This document shows positions 1 through 5,619 of a stretch of DNA of 5,641 nt, piece after piece. The notes under the pieces were generated by a model. That model did no database searches. It saw nothing but the letters and a program-made list of their open reading frames with translations, and was not told the DNA's origin. Source of the stretch: Bacillota bacterium (lineage in GTDB: Bacteria > Bacillota > Dethiobacteria > DTU022); contig JAAZPS010000133.1 in the NCBI GenBank assembly GCA_012797095.1, positions 1 through 5,641 of the forward strand, given 5' to 3'. Both the position numbers and the translations under genes were made by a program. The stretch's first letter is position 1, and every line of letters begins with the position of its first letter.

Positions 1-687
1 GAGAACCTGAATATAGCCCGCCGCATCGCCCGGGAGAGCATCACCCTGGTTCGGGACAGTGCTGCCTTGATCCCGCTTTCTTCTCACGGGGCGATCCCGC
101 TGCTCTGGCCCGCGGAGCTGAAAAGCGCCCTCGCTCCCCTGATCGAAAGATCGTCCTTCCTTCAGCCTCACCTGCTGCCGTTGCAGGCTTCCGCCGCCGA
201 GCTCGAGGAGTTGATCGAACCGCTGCGCGATGCGGAACTGATCCTGATCGGGACATACAACCTGCAGCACCATCCCGCCTGGGCCGACCGTCTCGACGCC
301 CTTGCTGCCGGGAATGAAGTAGTCCTGATCGCCCTGAGCTCCCCTTACGATCTTCTGCAGGTGCCCCACGCCGCTACCTGCATCTGTACATACAGCAGCA
401 GCGCCGCCTCCATGGAGGCCCTTGCGGAACTTTTAAGCGGTACCCTGACCCCCCGGGGCCGTCTTCCCGTAGAGCTGCCCGGAGCGGTTTATAACCCACC
501 GCTTCCCGACGGTGCCGGAAACGTCATCCCATCCGTACCGCCTGCTCAATCGTTGGTCAGATCTCCGTCCCCGCTCACAGGGATGATCTCTCCCAGAAAC
601 CTGGGCTCCGGCCTGAAGATGACTGCAAAGAAGTCTTTTGCTCTCGCCAGAAACTCTCGCGCCTCCCGGTACCGCTGCCCGGCGTAG
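1..687 (+). CDS. Glycoside hydrolase family 3 protein, C-terminal part (NagZ-like beta-N-acetylhexosaminidase), 5' truncated
   Basis: The frame is open from base 1, so the N-terminal TIM barrel with the catalytic residues lies outside the window. The visible part opens with the GH3 C-terminal signature IARESITLVRD followed by LIPL. It then shows an alternating strand/helix domain with ELILIGTYN, the segment EVVLIALSSPYDLL, a Tyr-Ser-Ser-Ser stretch with MEALAELLSG, and the closing GRLPVELPG (about residues 153-161 of the fragment). This order is typical of the domain that follows the barrel in Gram-positive NagZ/YbbD enzymes, which remove N-acetylglucosamine from muropeptides during wall recycling. 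The frame then continues for about 67 residues of low-complexity, Pro/Ser/Arg-rich sequence to TAG at 685-687, of which 142 bases are antisense to the next gene. That tail looks unlike the family and may be artefactual or non-functional. Family assignment is firm; the precise substrate is not visible. Confidence 0.85.
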   Translation, partial: ENLNIARRIARESITLVRDSAALIPLSSHGAIPLLWPAELKSALAPLIERSSFLQPHLLPLQASAAELEELIEPLRDAELILIGTYNLQHHPAWADRLDALAAGNEVVLIALSSPYDLLQVPHAATCICTYSSSAASMEALAELLSGTLTPRGRLPVELPGAVYNPPLPDGAGNVIPSVPPAQSLVRSPSPLTGMISPRNLGSGLKMTAKKSFALARNSRASRYRCPA

Positions 688-1223
688 CTGCGCTGATCGG
701 AGCCGACCCCGTAAGCCTCTAGCCCCAGCCCTGCCGCGACGTACAGAGCGCGGTACAGATGGTAACTTTGGGTTACGATAATGATCTTCTCTGCCCTGAA
801 GATCTCCCCGGCCCGGTAAAGACTATCGTAGGTGGAAAAACCGGCGTGATCCATGAATACATTTTCGGAAGGGATCCCCGCACTGACAGCATATTGTTTC
901 ATCACATTGACCTCATCATATATCAAACGGCCGTGGTCGCCGGACATCAGCAACTTGCCCGAGGCGCCGTCTTCATAGAGCTCGATGCCGCGTTCCAGAC
1001 GGTCTGTCAACATGGGAGTGGGGCTCCCATCAGCCCATACCCCGCACCCCAGCACCAGGATACAATCAACCCCGGGCAGCCCGGCCGCCTCTTCCGGGGA
1101 GATGATCCTCTCCCCGGCCGAAATCTTGACATGGCTGTTCAGACCTGACAGGGCAGCCGCCCCGGCAAAGGCGATCAAGATAGATAGCACTACTACCCGG
1201 CGAAACGATCTTCTGTTTTTCAT
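546..1223 (-). CDS. DUF218 / SanA-ElyC-YdcF family membrane-anchored protein
   Basis: This 225-residue protein begins with a basic stretch (MKNRRSFRR) and one hydrophobic segment (about residues 10-28), so it is probably anchored in the membrane with the domain outside. The DUF218 core follows: CILVLGCGV (54-62), DGSPTPMLTDRL (65-76), LLMSGDH (91-97), a YDEVNVM helix, the Asp-His then STYDSL stretch (125-135) and IIVTQSYHLYRA (147-158). This order of motifs is that of SanA/ElyC/YdcF proteins, which are linked to envelope integrity and vancomycin resistance in enterobacteria; their biochemical activity is not settled. The ATG at 1223 is chosen because it directly precedes the charged N-terminus; it has only a weak AAAGG about 12 nt upstream. 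An in-frame TTG at 1268 would add 15 residues but has no good ribosome binding site. It lies 63 bp after the FAH gene (18 bp from the TTG), suggesting one transcript. It ends inside the opposing GH3 frame. Confidence 0.85.
   Translation of the reverse strand: MKNRRSFRRVVVLSILIAFAGAAALSGLNSHVKISAGERIISPEEAAGLPGVDCILVLGCGVWADGSPTPMLTDRLERGIELYEDGASGKLLMSGDHGRLIYDEVNVMKQYAVSAGIPSENVFMDHAGFSTYDSLYRAGEIFRAEKIIIVTQSYHLYRALYVAAGLGLEAYGVGSDQRSYAGQRYREAREFLARAKDFFAVIFRPEPRFLGEIIPVSGDGDLTND
1094..1117. repeat. Perfect 9-bp inverted repeat inside the SanA-like gene
   Basis: The left arm CCGGGGAGA (1094-1102) is exactly complementary to TCTCCCCGG (1109-1117), separated by TGATCC. It would form a very stable hairpin in either RNA strand. 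It lies within codons just after the hydrophobic anchor, so coding constraint alone may explain it, but a 9/9 match with a 6-nt loop is notable. Function unknown. Confidence 0.6.
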
Positions 1224-1246
1224 TTTGCAGCTTGGCCTTTCATCTT

Positions 1247-1282
1247 TTACCGATTGCTCCTGCTCCAAAGATGGCCGATCAT
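1247..1282 (-). other. 11-codon mini-ORF with a good ribosome binding site, between the FAH and SanA-like genes
   Basis: On the minus strand AGGAG (complement of 1291-1295) sits 8 nt upstream of an ATG at 1282, better placed than the site of either SanA-like start. That ATG is out of frame with the SanA-like gene and reads MIGHLWSRSNR before TAA at 1247. It could be a coupling leader peptide, chance, or a sign that one base is missing: one extra T in the TTT run at 1267-1269 would put this ATG in frame with the gene. Low confidence that it is translated as such. Confidence 0.2.
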
Positions 1283-1286
1283 CTGG

Positions 1287-2069
1287 TCAGCTCCTGTTGG
1301 CCTGAACAACCGGGTTGGTCAGGGTGCCGACACCTTCGATGATCACACTGAAGCTGTCTCCGGGGCCGAGCGGCCCGATCCCGGCCGGTGTCCCGGTCAG
1401 GATCAGATCGCCGGGCAGCAGGGTCATGCAGGATGAGATAAACTCGATCAGCTCCGCCACTGTAAAAAGGTGCTCGGCAGTGCTCCCCGACTGCACCACT
1501 TCATCATTCAAGAGGCCCTTTACCGATAGCCTTTCCGGATCGACGATCTCCGTATTGATTGCCGGGCCCAGCGGGCAGAAGGTATCGAATCCCTTGGCGT
1601 AGGTCCACTGCCCTTGCGGGGGCTGCAGATCCCGGGCGGTAATATCGTTCCCGCAGGTATAGCCGAAAACATGGTCAAGGGCTCGCTCCGCTGCGACCCG
1701 GTATGTTCGCCGTCCCAGCACCACCGCCAGCTCCGCTTCGTAATCAACCCGGCGGCTCTGGGGCGGTATGACGATATTCTCTCCGGGGCCGATCACCGCA
1801 GTCGGCGGTTTGAGAAAGATAACCGGCTTCTCCGGCAGTGCTGCCCCCAGTTCGGCGGCGTGGTTCCGGTAATTCAGGCCCACGCAGACCACCTTGCCCG
1901 GTTGACAGGGGGCCAGCAGCCTGGCCGATTCCAGCTCAAATACCTCTCCGGTTCTGCGGAAAGCTCCCTCCAGCCACTCTTCCCCTGGAGGGGTCAGCTC
2001 GTGAAGGCGGCCTTCTACCACCTCCCCGTAACAAGGTTTCTCTCCTTTTAAAAAACGGATCAATTGCAT
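1287..2069 (-). CDS. Fumarylacetoacetate hydrolase (FAH) family protein
   Basis: A complete 260-residue member of the FAH superfamily, cytosolic metal-dependent enzymes that hydrolyse, decarboxylate or tautomerise 2-keto acids and acylpyruvates. The short N-terminal domain (1-55) is followed by KVVCVGLNYRNHAAEL (59-74; His70 and Glu73 are in the usual catalytic positions). The metal site is formed by DYEAEL (Glu111, Glu113) and Asp142 in GNDITARDLQ. AKGFDTFCPLGP (158-169), LTGTPAGIG (224-232) and IEGVGTL (244-250) complete the family signature. All expected ligands are present, so the enzyme should be active. Length and the NYRNHAAE form fit the FAHD1/HpcE/MhpD-like group often annotated as 2-hydroxyhepta-2,4-diene-1,7-dioate isomerase or oxaloacetate decarboxylase; the substrate cannot be read from sequence. 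The ATG is supported by GGAGGAG (complement of 2081-2087) with an 11-nt gap. It is the first gene of the minus-strand pair and diverges from the TPR gene. Confidence 0.93.
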   Translation of the reverse strand: MQLIRFLKGEKPCYGEVVEGRLHELTPPGEEWLEGAFRRTGEVFELESARLLAPCQPGKVVCVGLNYRNHAAELGAALPEKPVIFLKPPTAVIGPGENIVIPPQSRRVDYEAELAVVLGRRTYRVAAERALDHVFGYTCGNDITARDLQPPQGQWTYAKGFDTFCPLGPAINTEIVDPERLSVKGLLNDEVVQSGSTAEHLFTVAELIEFISSCMTLLPGDLILTGTPAGIGPLGPGDSFSVIIEGVGTLTNPVVQANRS

Positions 2070-2105
2070 TGCCCTGGCGTCTCCTCCGGTAGTACAGTGA
2101 TCTGT

Positions 2106-2120
2106 CGGGGCAAACCCCCG
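2106..2120. repeat. Small inverted repeat in the FAH leader
   Basis: CGGGG (2106-2110) pairs with CCCCG (2116-2120) around a CAAAC loop. It lies about 37 bp upstream of the FAH start codon, close to its ribosome binding site. It could be an operator half-site pair or a hairpin in the FAH mRNA leader; there is no T-run, so it is not an intrinsic terminator. Confidence 0.35.
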
Positions 2121-2225
2121 TCCCCAGAGTTCGCGAAAACAGCTTGCTTTCCCTTCTGGCGATCGGAATCAGGTAAAACCGTTGAAAAACGTGCCCTTCA
2201 GCCGGTCGCCCTTTCCCCAAAAATA

Positions 2226-2240
2226 TCCTGCAAGGCAGGA
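2226..2240. repeat. Small inverted repeat upstream of the TPR gene
   Basis: TCCTGC (2226-2231) is exactly complementary to GCAGGA (2235-2240) with a 3-nt AAG loop. It lies about 110 bp before the TPR start. It may be an operator or leader hairpin; no T-run follows it. Confidence 0.3.
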
Positions 2241-2349
2241 AGTAGGGAGCCGGAAGAAGAACCATTTTCATTGGACAGTTCTGGAGCGGCGCTTGGTGAG
2301 GTGGCTGCCGGCAAACTGCCGCTCGGTCGGTAAAACGGGGGGAAGTCTA

Positions 2350-4218
2350 ATGGGTGATCAGAAGTGGTCCCGATTGATCGAACGGGGCCACCGGATGCTG
2401 GAAGAGAGGAAATTTGCCGAATCAGAACAGGCTTTCAGAGCTGTGCTGGAGCTGAAAGAGGATGTTGTCGCCCGGAACAACCTGGCCCTGGTTGTTTTTC
2501 AGGCCGGTGAGCCATCCCGGGCCCTGGAGTTGCTGGGACCGAATCTGGATGCTCTTCCTTCTCCTGCAGGAAACCCCTTCAGCTTTGCCCTGGCTGCGCA
2601 GATCCTGGCGGCTCTGGGCCGGGAAACAGAGGCCAGAAAAAATCTGAAAAACGCGATCAGGGTTTTCGAACTGGGTAGAGCCCTCCTGGAAAAAGGAGAT
2701 CTGACCGAGCGATCCTGGAATGAATATACGATTACGATCATGATGGGGGCGGGTGCTTTGAACGATCATCACCTGGTTCATGATCTTTATCGCCGCTGGG
2801 AACGCTACCATGTTAGCTTGAAAAATCGTTACCTGGCCGGCGTGGCTGCTTTCAATCTGGGACGCTACAGTCGGGCTGCCTCCCTGTGGGGTTTTAGGGA
2901 TGTTCCATTCGGTGCCGAGCTGCAGCGGGTGGCGCATCTGGTTGAAGGCGAACTGGTTCCCCCCTTTTCCCTGGGATATCATCTATTTGAAGCTCCGAAA
3001 CCGGAAGAAAAGAGCGACGCCACATATTTTCAGGATGGGATTAACCGGGCCATAGCGTTGGCCTATCTGTTCGGCGAGGAGATCGAAAAGAGGACCGCTG
3101 AGCAGCTGCTCTCCGCGCTGATTAAAAATGTTGATGAATGGGGCGTGGCCTTCGGGAAAAGGTTGCTTGAGGCTTCCGCGGCTCCCTATGAATTCAAACT
3201 TCAAGCTGCCCTCTCCCTGGTAGATTGTGGTGTCTTTGCTGAAGACGAACCGATCACGATCATTGTTGACGGTACAGAAAAGGAGATCCGTGTCAGGCAC
3301 AGTATGCTGAACCTGGAACCGGATCCCGAATTGGATAAACTCGATCAACAAGCCCAGGCTCTGCAAGCTCAGGGTCATCTCGAAGATGCTGTCGAATTGC
3401 TGGAACCGCTTTTCAAGTGGGGTCGTCTGCATCCGCCCACCATGATCACATTGTCCAATCTTTACCAGGAACAGGAGAGATACGAAGAGGCGTGCATGCT
3501 TCTGGAGATATTGGAAGAGGTATTTCCAGAAAATCCAGCGATTCTTTCCGGTCTGGCCGGTATCTGGGTCAAGCGTAAAGATTTTGAGCGGGCTTCTGAC
3601 TACCTGGAGCAGCTGGAAAAGCTCGAGCTGGATGAAGAGTATATTTTCAAAGTAAGGAAGCTCCGCGCGCTCCTGGTTCTCTTGAGATCGGGGGGGGCGG
3701 AGCATATAAAGAAGATGCTACTTGCCCATGAAGAAAAGAAGAGAGAGCAGATCGAGAAAAAGTTACTTCCTTTGGAATCGACAGTGCTGCGGGGCCTGAA
3801 AAATATGCCCAACGACTGGCTGGAAAATATCTGCCAGATCTATCATCTTGAGCCTGTTCGCTTGCGGCGGGATCGGGAAAAGATGATCGCCGCCGCTTTG
3901 AACCGGGAGGAGGTGCTTTACCAGGCGGTGCAGGATCTGGGTGATGAAGGGTATGATCTGCTAGCTTTCCTTCTGGAAAGAGGCGGTTGGGTCCGGCTGA
4001 ACGTGGTTAGCCGTATCTTTGGCACCATGCAAGGAGATGGGTACCGTTGGCAGGAAAACGATCCCCAATCTCCGCTGGGCCGGCTCTGGTCCAGCGGCCT
4101 GGTCATGGTCGGGCGGGCCCGGCTGGAGAGCGGTTACGCCCGGATTGCCGCCGTCCCATCAGATCTGCGGGAAAAACTCGCCTCCTTCCTGGAGGTTGCG
4201 CGACGCAGCGAAAACTAG
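2350..4218 (+). CDS. Tetratricopeptide-repeat protein with a C-terminal winged-helix-like module
   Basis: A 622-residue, soluble, mostly helical protein without signal peptide or membrane segment. The ATG at 2350 is chosen because GGGGGGAAG lies just upstream and TPR sequence starts at once (WSRLIERGHRMLEERKFAES). TPR units are visible at about residues 4-64 and in a second block at 330-427, with typical small/aromatic positions such as NLYQEQERYEEA and ERASDYLEQL. The middle (100-300) is helical without a recognised family. After a charged coiled stretch (455-475) comes a C-terminal part: about 485-515 looks like a short SAP/Rho-N-type helical motif (ending RRDREKMIAAAL), and 520-612 like a winged helix with SPLGRLWSSGLVMVGRA. 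That last part reminds me of helicase-associated XPB-type N-terminal domains and of uncharacterised Firmicutes TPR/SEC-C proteins; this is inference. TPRs imply a protein-binding scaffold. It is followed by the WYL regulator on the same strand. Specific function unknown. Confidence 0.85.
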   Translation: MGDQKWSRLIERGHRMLEERKFAESEQAFRAVLELKEDVVARNNLALVVFQAGEPSRALELLGPNLDALPSPAGNPFSFALAAQILAALGRETEARKNLKNAIRVFELGRALLEKGDLTERSWNEYTITIMMGAGALNDHHLVHDLYRRWERYHVSLKNRYLAGVAAFNLGRYSRAASLWGFRDVPFGAELQRVAHLVEGELVPPFSLGYHLFEAPKPEEKSDATYFQDGINRAIALAYLFGEEIEKRTAEQLLSALIKNVDEWGVAFGKRLLEASAAPYEFKLQAALSLVDCGVFAEDEPITIIVDGTEKEIRVRHSMLNLEPDPELDKLDQQAQALQAQGHLEDAVELLEPLFKWGRLHPPTMITLSNLYQEQERYEEACMLLEILEEVFPENPAILSGLAGIWVKRKDFERASDYLEQLEKLELDEEYIFKVRKLRALLVLLRSGGAEHIKKMLLAHEEKKREQIEKKLLPLESTVLRGLKNMPNDWLENICQIYHLEPVRLRRDREKMIAAALNREEVLYQAVQDLGDEGYDLLAFLLERGGWVRLNVVSRIFGTMQGDGYRWQENDPQSPLGRLWSSGLVMVGRARLESGYARIAAVPSDLREKLASFLEVARRSEN

Positions 4219-4230
4219 CGGCAGCCGCTA
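4216..4230 (+). terminator. Small hairpin at the TPR stop codon, weak terminator candidate
   Basis: TAGCGG (4216-4221) pairs with CCGCTA (4225-4230) across a CAG loop, followed by TTTTG. The stem begins in the TAG stop codon. Stem and U-tract are both short, so at best it is a weak terminator or attenuator that would reduce rather than stop read-through into the WYL gene. Confidence 0.3.
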
Positions 4231-4317
4231 TTTTGCAGCAACCGATGACAGCATGGGTCAACCCGAAGAGTAAAAAGATCCGATCATGCAAAACCACGAT
4301 GAAAGGGGGTATCAGCT

Positions 4318-5424
4318 TTGACCCGTTACCCACGCACCGGAACACAACCGGAAACCCTGGTGAATGTACTGATCACGATTATTGAAAAAACTCCCTCCGG
4401 GGGGGCCACCCTGGAGGACCTGCTAGACGCTTATGCGGAGATCAACGACCGGCAGCCCTCCGAAAGGACCATCTATCGGCTGATCCGGCGGCTCAATCTA
4501 TTCTTTGATCCCCTCAGCTACGGCGAAAATCCGGAACCCGGTGAAGAAAGTTTGCCCGATGCCGCTGCCGGTGAAACCGTTACCGGTGAAAAAGCAATTT
4601 GCGGCCGGAGACGCGGCCGCAAGACCTACTACACTTTCCGCCGCGAACAGGAACAGCTGCCGGCCGGCACCGCCGATCCGACCATGCTGCTCTTGAGTCT
4701 CTATCCCCAGCTTCACGGGGCGATGAAAAGCAGCATCAGGGCGGCCATGCAGAGCATCTTCCGGAATACGCTCTCCGGATTGAGCGCTCTCGCCGGCCTG
4801 ATGAGCGAGCTGGAGCAGATGGTCCATCTCTCCGGCCCCTTCCCTGCCGATCCCGACAAAAGCGAGGCCATGATCCAGGAGATCCTGCAGGCGATCCGCG
4901 AGCATAAAAAGGTGCGGCTCAGCTATCTGCGCACCTATGACGGCGCCGTTACCGAACGGGTCGTCGAACCCCACGGCCTTCTCTACCGCCTGAACAACTG
5001 GTACCTCACGGGTCTGTGCACCAAAAGAGAGCAGCGCAGGGTCTTTTTGCTGCTGAATATCAAGGAGCTGGCTGTGATTGAAAACAGCTTTTACCGGATG
5101 CCCCACGGCTTTTCCCTGAAAGAGGCGTACAAGGATGTCTGGGGAACCTGGACCGAGGACGGCCCCAGCGATCTGGAAACGGTGCGGCTCCGGGTTCAGA
5201 GCGGCCCGGCGGAACGTTTCCGCCAAAAGATATTCCACGAAAGTCAGCAGAGCAGGGAGCTGCCCGAAGGAGGGCTCGAGATCACCTTCCGGCTGACTGC
5301 CGCCCAGGAGATGATCTCCTGGCTGATGAGCTTGGGCAGCGCCATCGAGCTCCTTGAGCCGGCCTGGCTCCGGGAAGAGTTGAGCCAGAGCCTTCAGGAA
5401 GCGATGGATCTTTACAGAAAATGA
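4318..5424 (+). CDS. WYL-domain transcriptional regulator (HTH-WYL-WCX, YafY/PafC-like)
   Basis: A complete 368-residue regulator. The TTG start at 4318 is supported by AAAGGGGG, 8 nt upstream. Residues about 14-65 form the N-terminal helix-turn-helix (recognition part SERTIYRLIRRLN). A long acidic linker (67-95) sits where the wing would be, closed by the basic GRRRGRKTYYTF. Residues about 186-260 are the WYL domain: VRLSYLRTYDGAVTE, VEPHGLLYRLNNWYLTGL (the name-giving Trp-Tyr-Leu at 228-230) and RRVFLLLNI, whose arginine normally contacts a negatively charged ligand. Residues about 287-366 are the WCX extension (ETVRLRV, WLMSLG, LLEPAWLREEL). The family binds DNA and senses small molecules or nucleic acids; members control defence loci, DNA repair and metabolism. 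Target and ligand here are unknown. The TPR gene 99 bp upstream may share its transcript. A possible mobile or RNA-led unit starts right after its stop codon. Confidence 0.93.
   Translation: MTRYPRTGTQPETLVNVLITIIEKTPSGGATLEDLLDAYAEINDRQPSERTIYRLIRRLNLFFDPLSYGENPEPGEESLPDAAAGETVTGEKAICGRRRGRKTYYTFRREQEQLPAGTADPTMLLLSLYPQLHGAMKSSIRAAMQSIFRNTLSGLSALAGLMSELEQMVHLSGPFPADPDKSEAMIQEILQAIREHKKVRLSYLRTYDGAVTERVVEPHGLLYRLNNWYLTGLCTKREQRRVFLLLNIKELAVIENSFYRMPHGFSLKEAYKDVWGTWTEDGPSDLETVRLRVQSGPAERFRQKIFHESQQSRELPEGGLEITFRLTAAQEMISWLMSLGSAIELLEPAWLREELSQSLQEAMDLYRK
4599..4622. repeat. Perfect 9-bp inverted repeat inside the WYL gene
   Basis: TTGCGGCCG (4599-4607) is exactly complementary to CGGCCGCAA (4614-4622) with a GAGACG spacer. 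It codes for the arginine-rich turn after the linker (CGRRRGRK). It is GC-rich enough to form a strong hairpin in the mRNA or to act as an intragenic operator for self-control; neither can be shown here. Confidence 0.6.
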
Positions 5425-5451
5425 TTATGCCGGCGTATGTTGCGAAAAATA

Positions 5452-5600
5452 GATCAACCCCCGGTGAGACCGGGTTGGCCTGATCCTGACGTCACCCGCT
5501 GAAAGGATCACAGGAGGATAAACAGGAGCGGTCTGCCTGTTTGTCGAAAAGTAGTGGAGAGAAGTGAAGGAACGCTCAAAGTTGGCCTTCGACAGCGATT
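5452..5600 (+). ncRNA. Structured RNA, candidate HEARO / omega RNA upstream of a truncated ORF
   Basis: By hand folding this stretch holds: CCCGGT/ACCGGG (5460-5465 with 5469-5474, GAG loop), optionally closed by GATCA/TGATC (5452-5456 with 5481-5485); TGATCCT/AGGATCA (5481-5487 with 5504-5510); AAACAGG/CCTGTTT (5520-5526 with 5536-5542); and TGTCGAA/TTCGACA (5542-5548 with 5588-5594) enclosing AGTG/CGCT (5563-5566 with 5573-5576). Loops CCGCT (5496-5500) and AGCGG (5527-5531) can pair with each other. GTTGGCCT occurs twice (5474, 5581). Such density of exact stems in about 150 nt is not expected by chance. Position directly before a start codon, size and multi-stem form fit the HEARO/omega RNA of IscB elements as I remember it. 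It could instead be a cis-regulatory leader of an unrecognised class. Exact ends are uncertain; a guide would extend about 16 nt further 5'. Confidence 0.55.
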
Positions 5601-5602
5601 GC

Positions 5603-5613
5603 GGAGGGAGAGG
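5603..5613 (+). promoter_or_regulatory. Strong ribosome binding site for the 3'-terminal ORF
   Basis: GGAGGGAGAGG ends 6 nt before the ATG at 5620. It contains near-perfect anti-Shine-Dalgarno complementarity and decides the start of the truncated gene. It lies just past the last RNA stem, so RNA folding and translation start may influence each other. Confidence 0.7.
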
Positions 5614-5619
5614 TACATA

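Larger units (their letters stand above)
2070..2349. promoter_or_regulatory. Divergent intergenic region between FAH and TPR genes
   Basis: 280 bp separate the two start codons, and promoters for both directions must lie here unless the TPR gene has a more distant one. I find no convincing -35/-10 pair on either strand by eye. Two perfect inverted repeats are present (2106-2120 and 2226-2240). An open frame continues in phase upstream of the TPR start to a TTG at 2182, but its residues look non-coding and it lacks a proper ribosome binding site. Nothing else is recognisable. Confidence 0.4.

Noticed and set aside
2182..2349. N-terminal extension of the TPR protein from a TTG at 2182
   Set aside because: The added residues are rich in Arg/Pro/Lys and unlike the rest of the protein. 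The ATG at 2350 has a GGGGGGAAG site and TPR sequence begins directly there.
2422..3705. Two long minus-strand open frames opposite the TPR gene
   Set aside because: Both are antisense to a convincing TPR protein and show no family signature.
4391..4417. CCTCC/GGAGG hairpin near the start of the WYL gene
   Set aside because: Arms are short and the spacer is long; it fits normal coding of a Ser-Gly-Gly-Ala-Thr stretch.
4498..5238. Long open frame on the minus strand opposite the WYL gene
   Set aside because: It is the antisense shadow of a clear WYL coding sequence; its residues show no recognisable family.
5512..5517. AGGAGG as a ribosome binding site
   Set aside because: No start codon lies at a usable distance, and the bases sit between two strong stems of the RNA.
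5425..5619. Known riboswitch or T-box leader
   Set aside because: No cobalamin, SAM, c-di-GMP, fluoride, guanidine or T-box core motif is recognisable, and no terminator hairpin with a T-run precedes the ORF.
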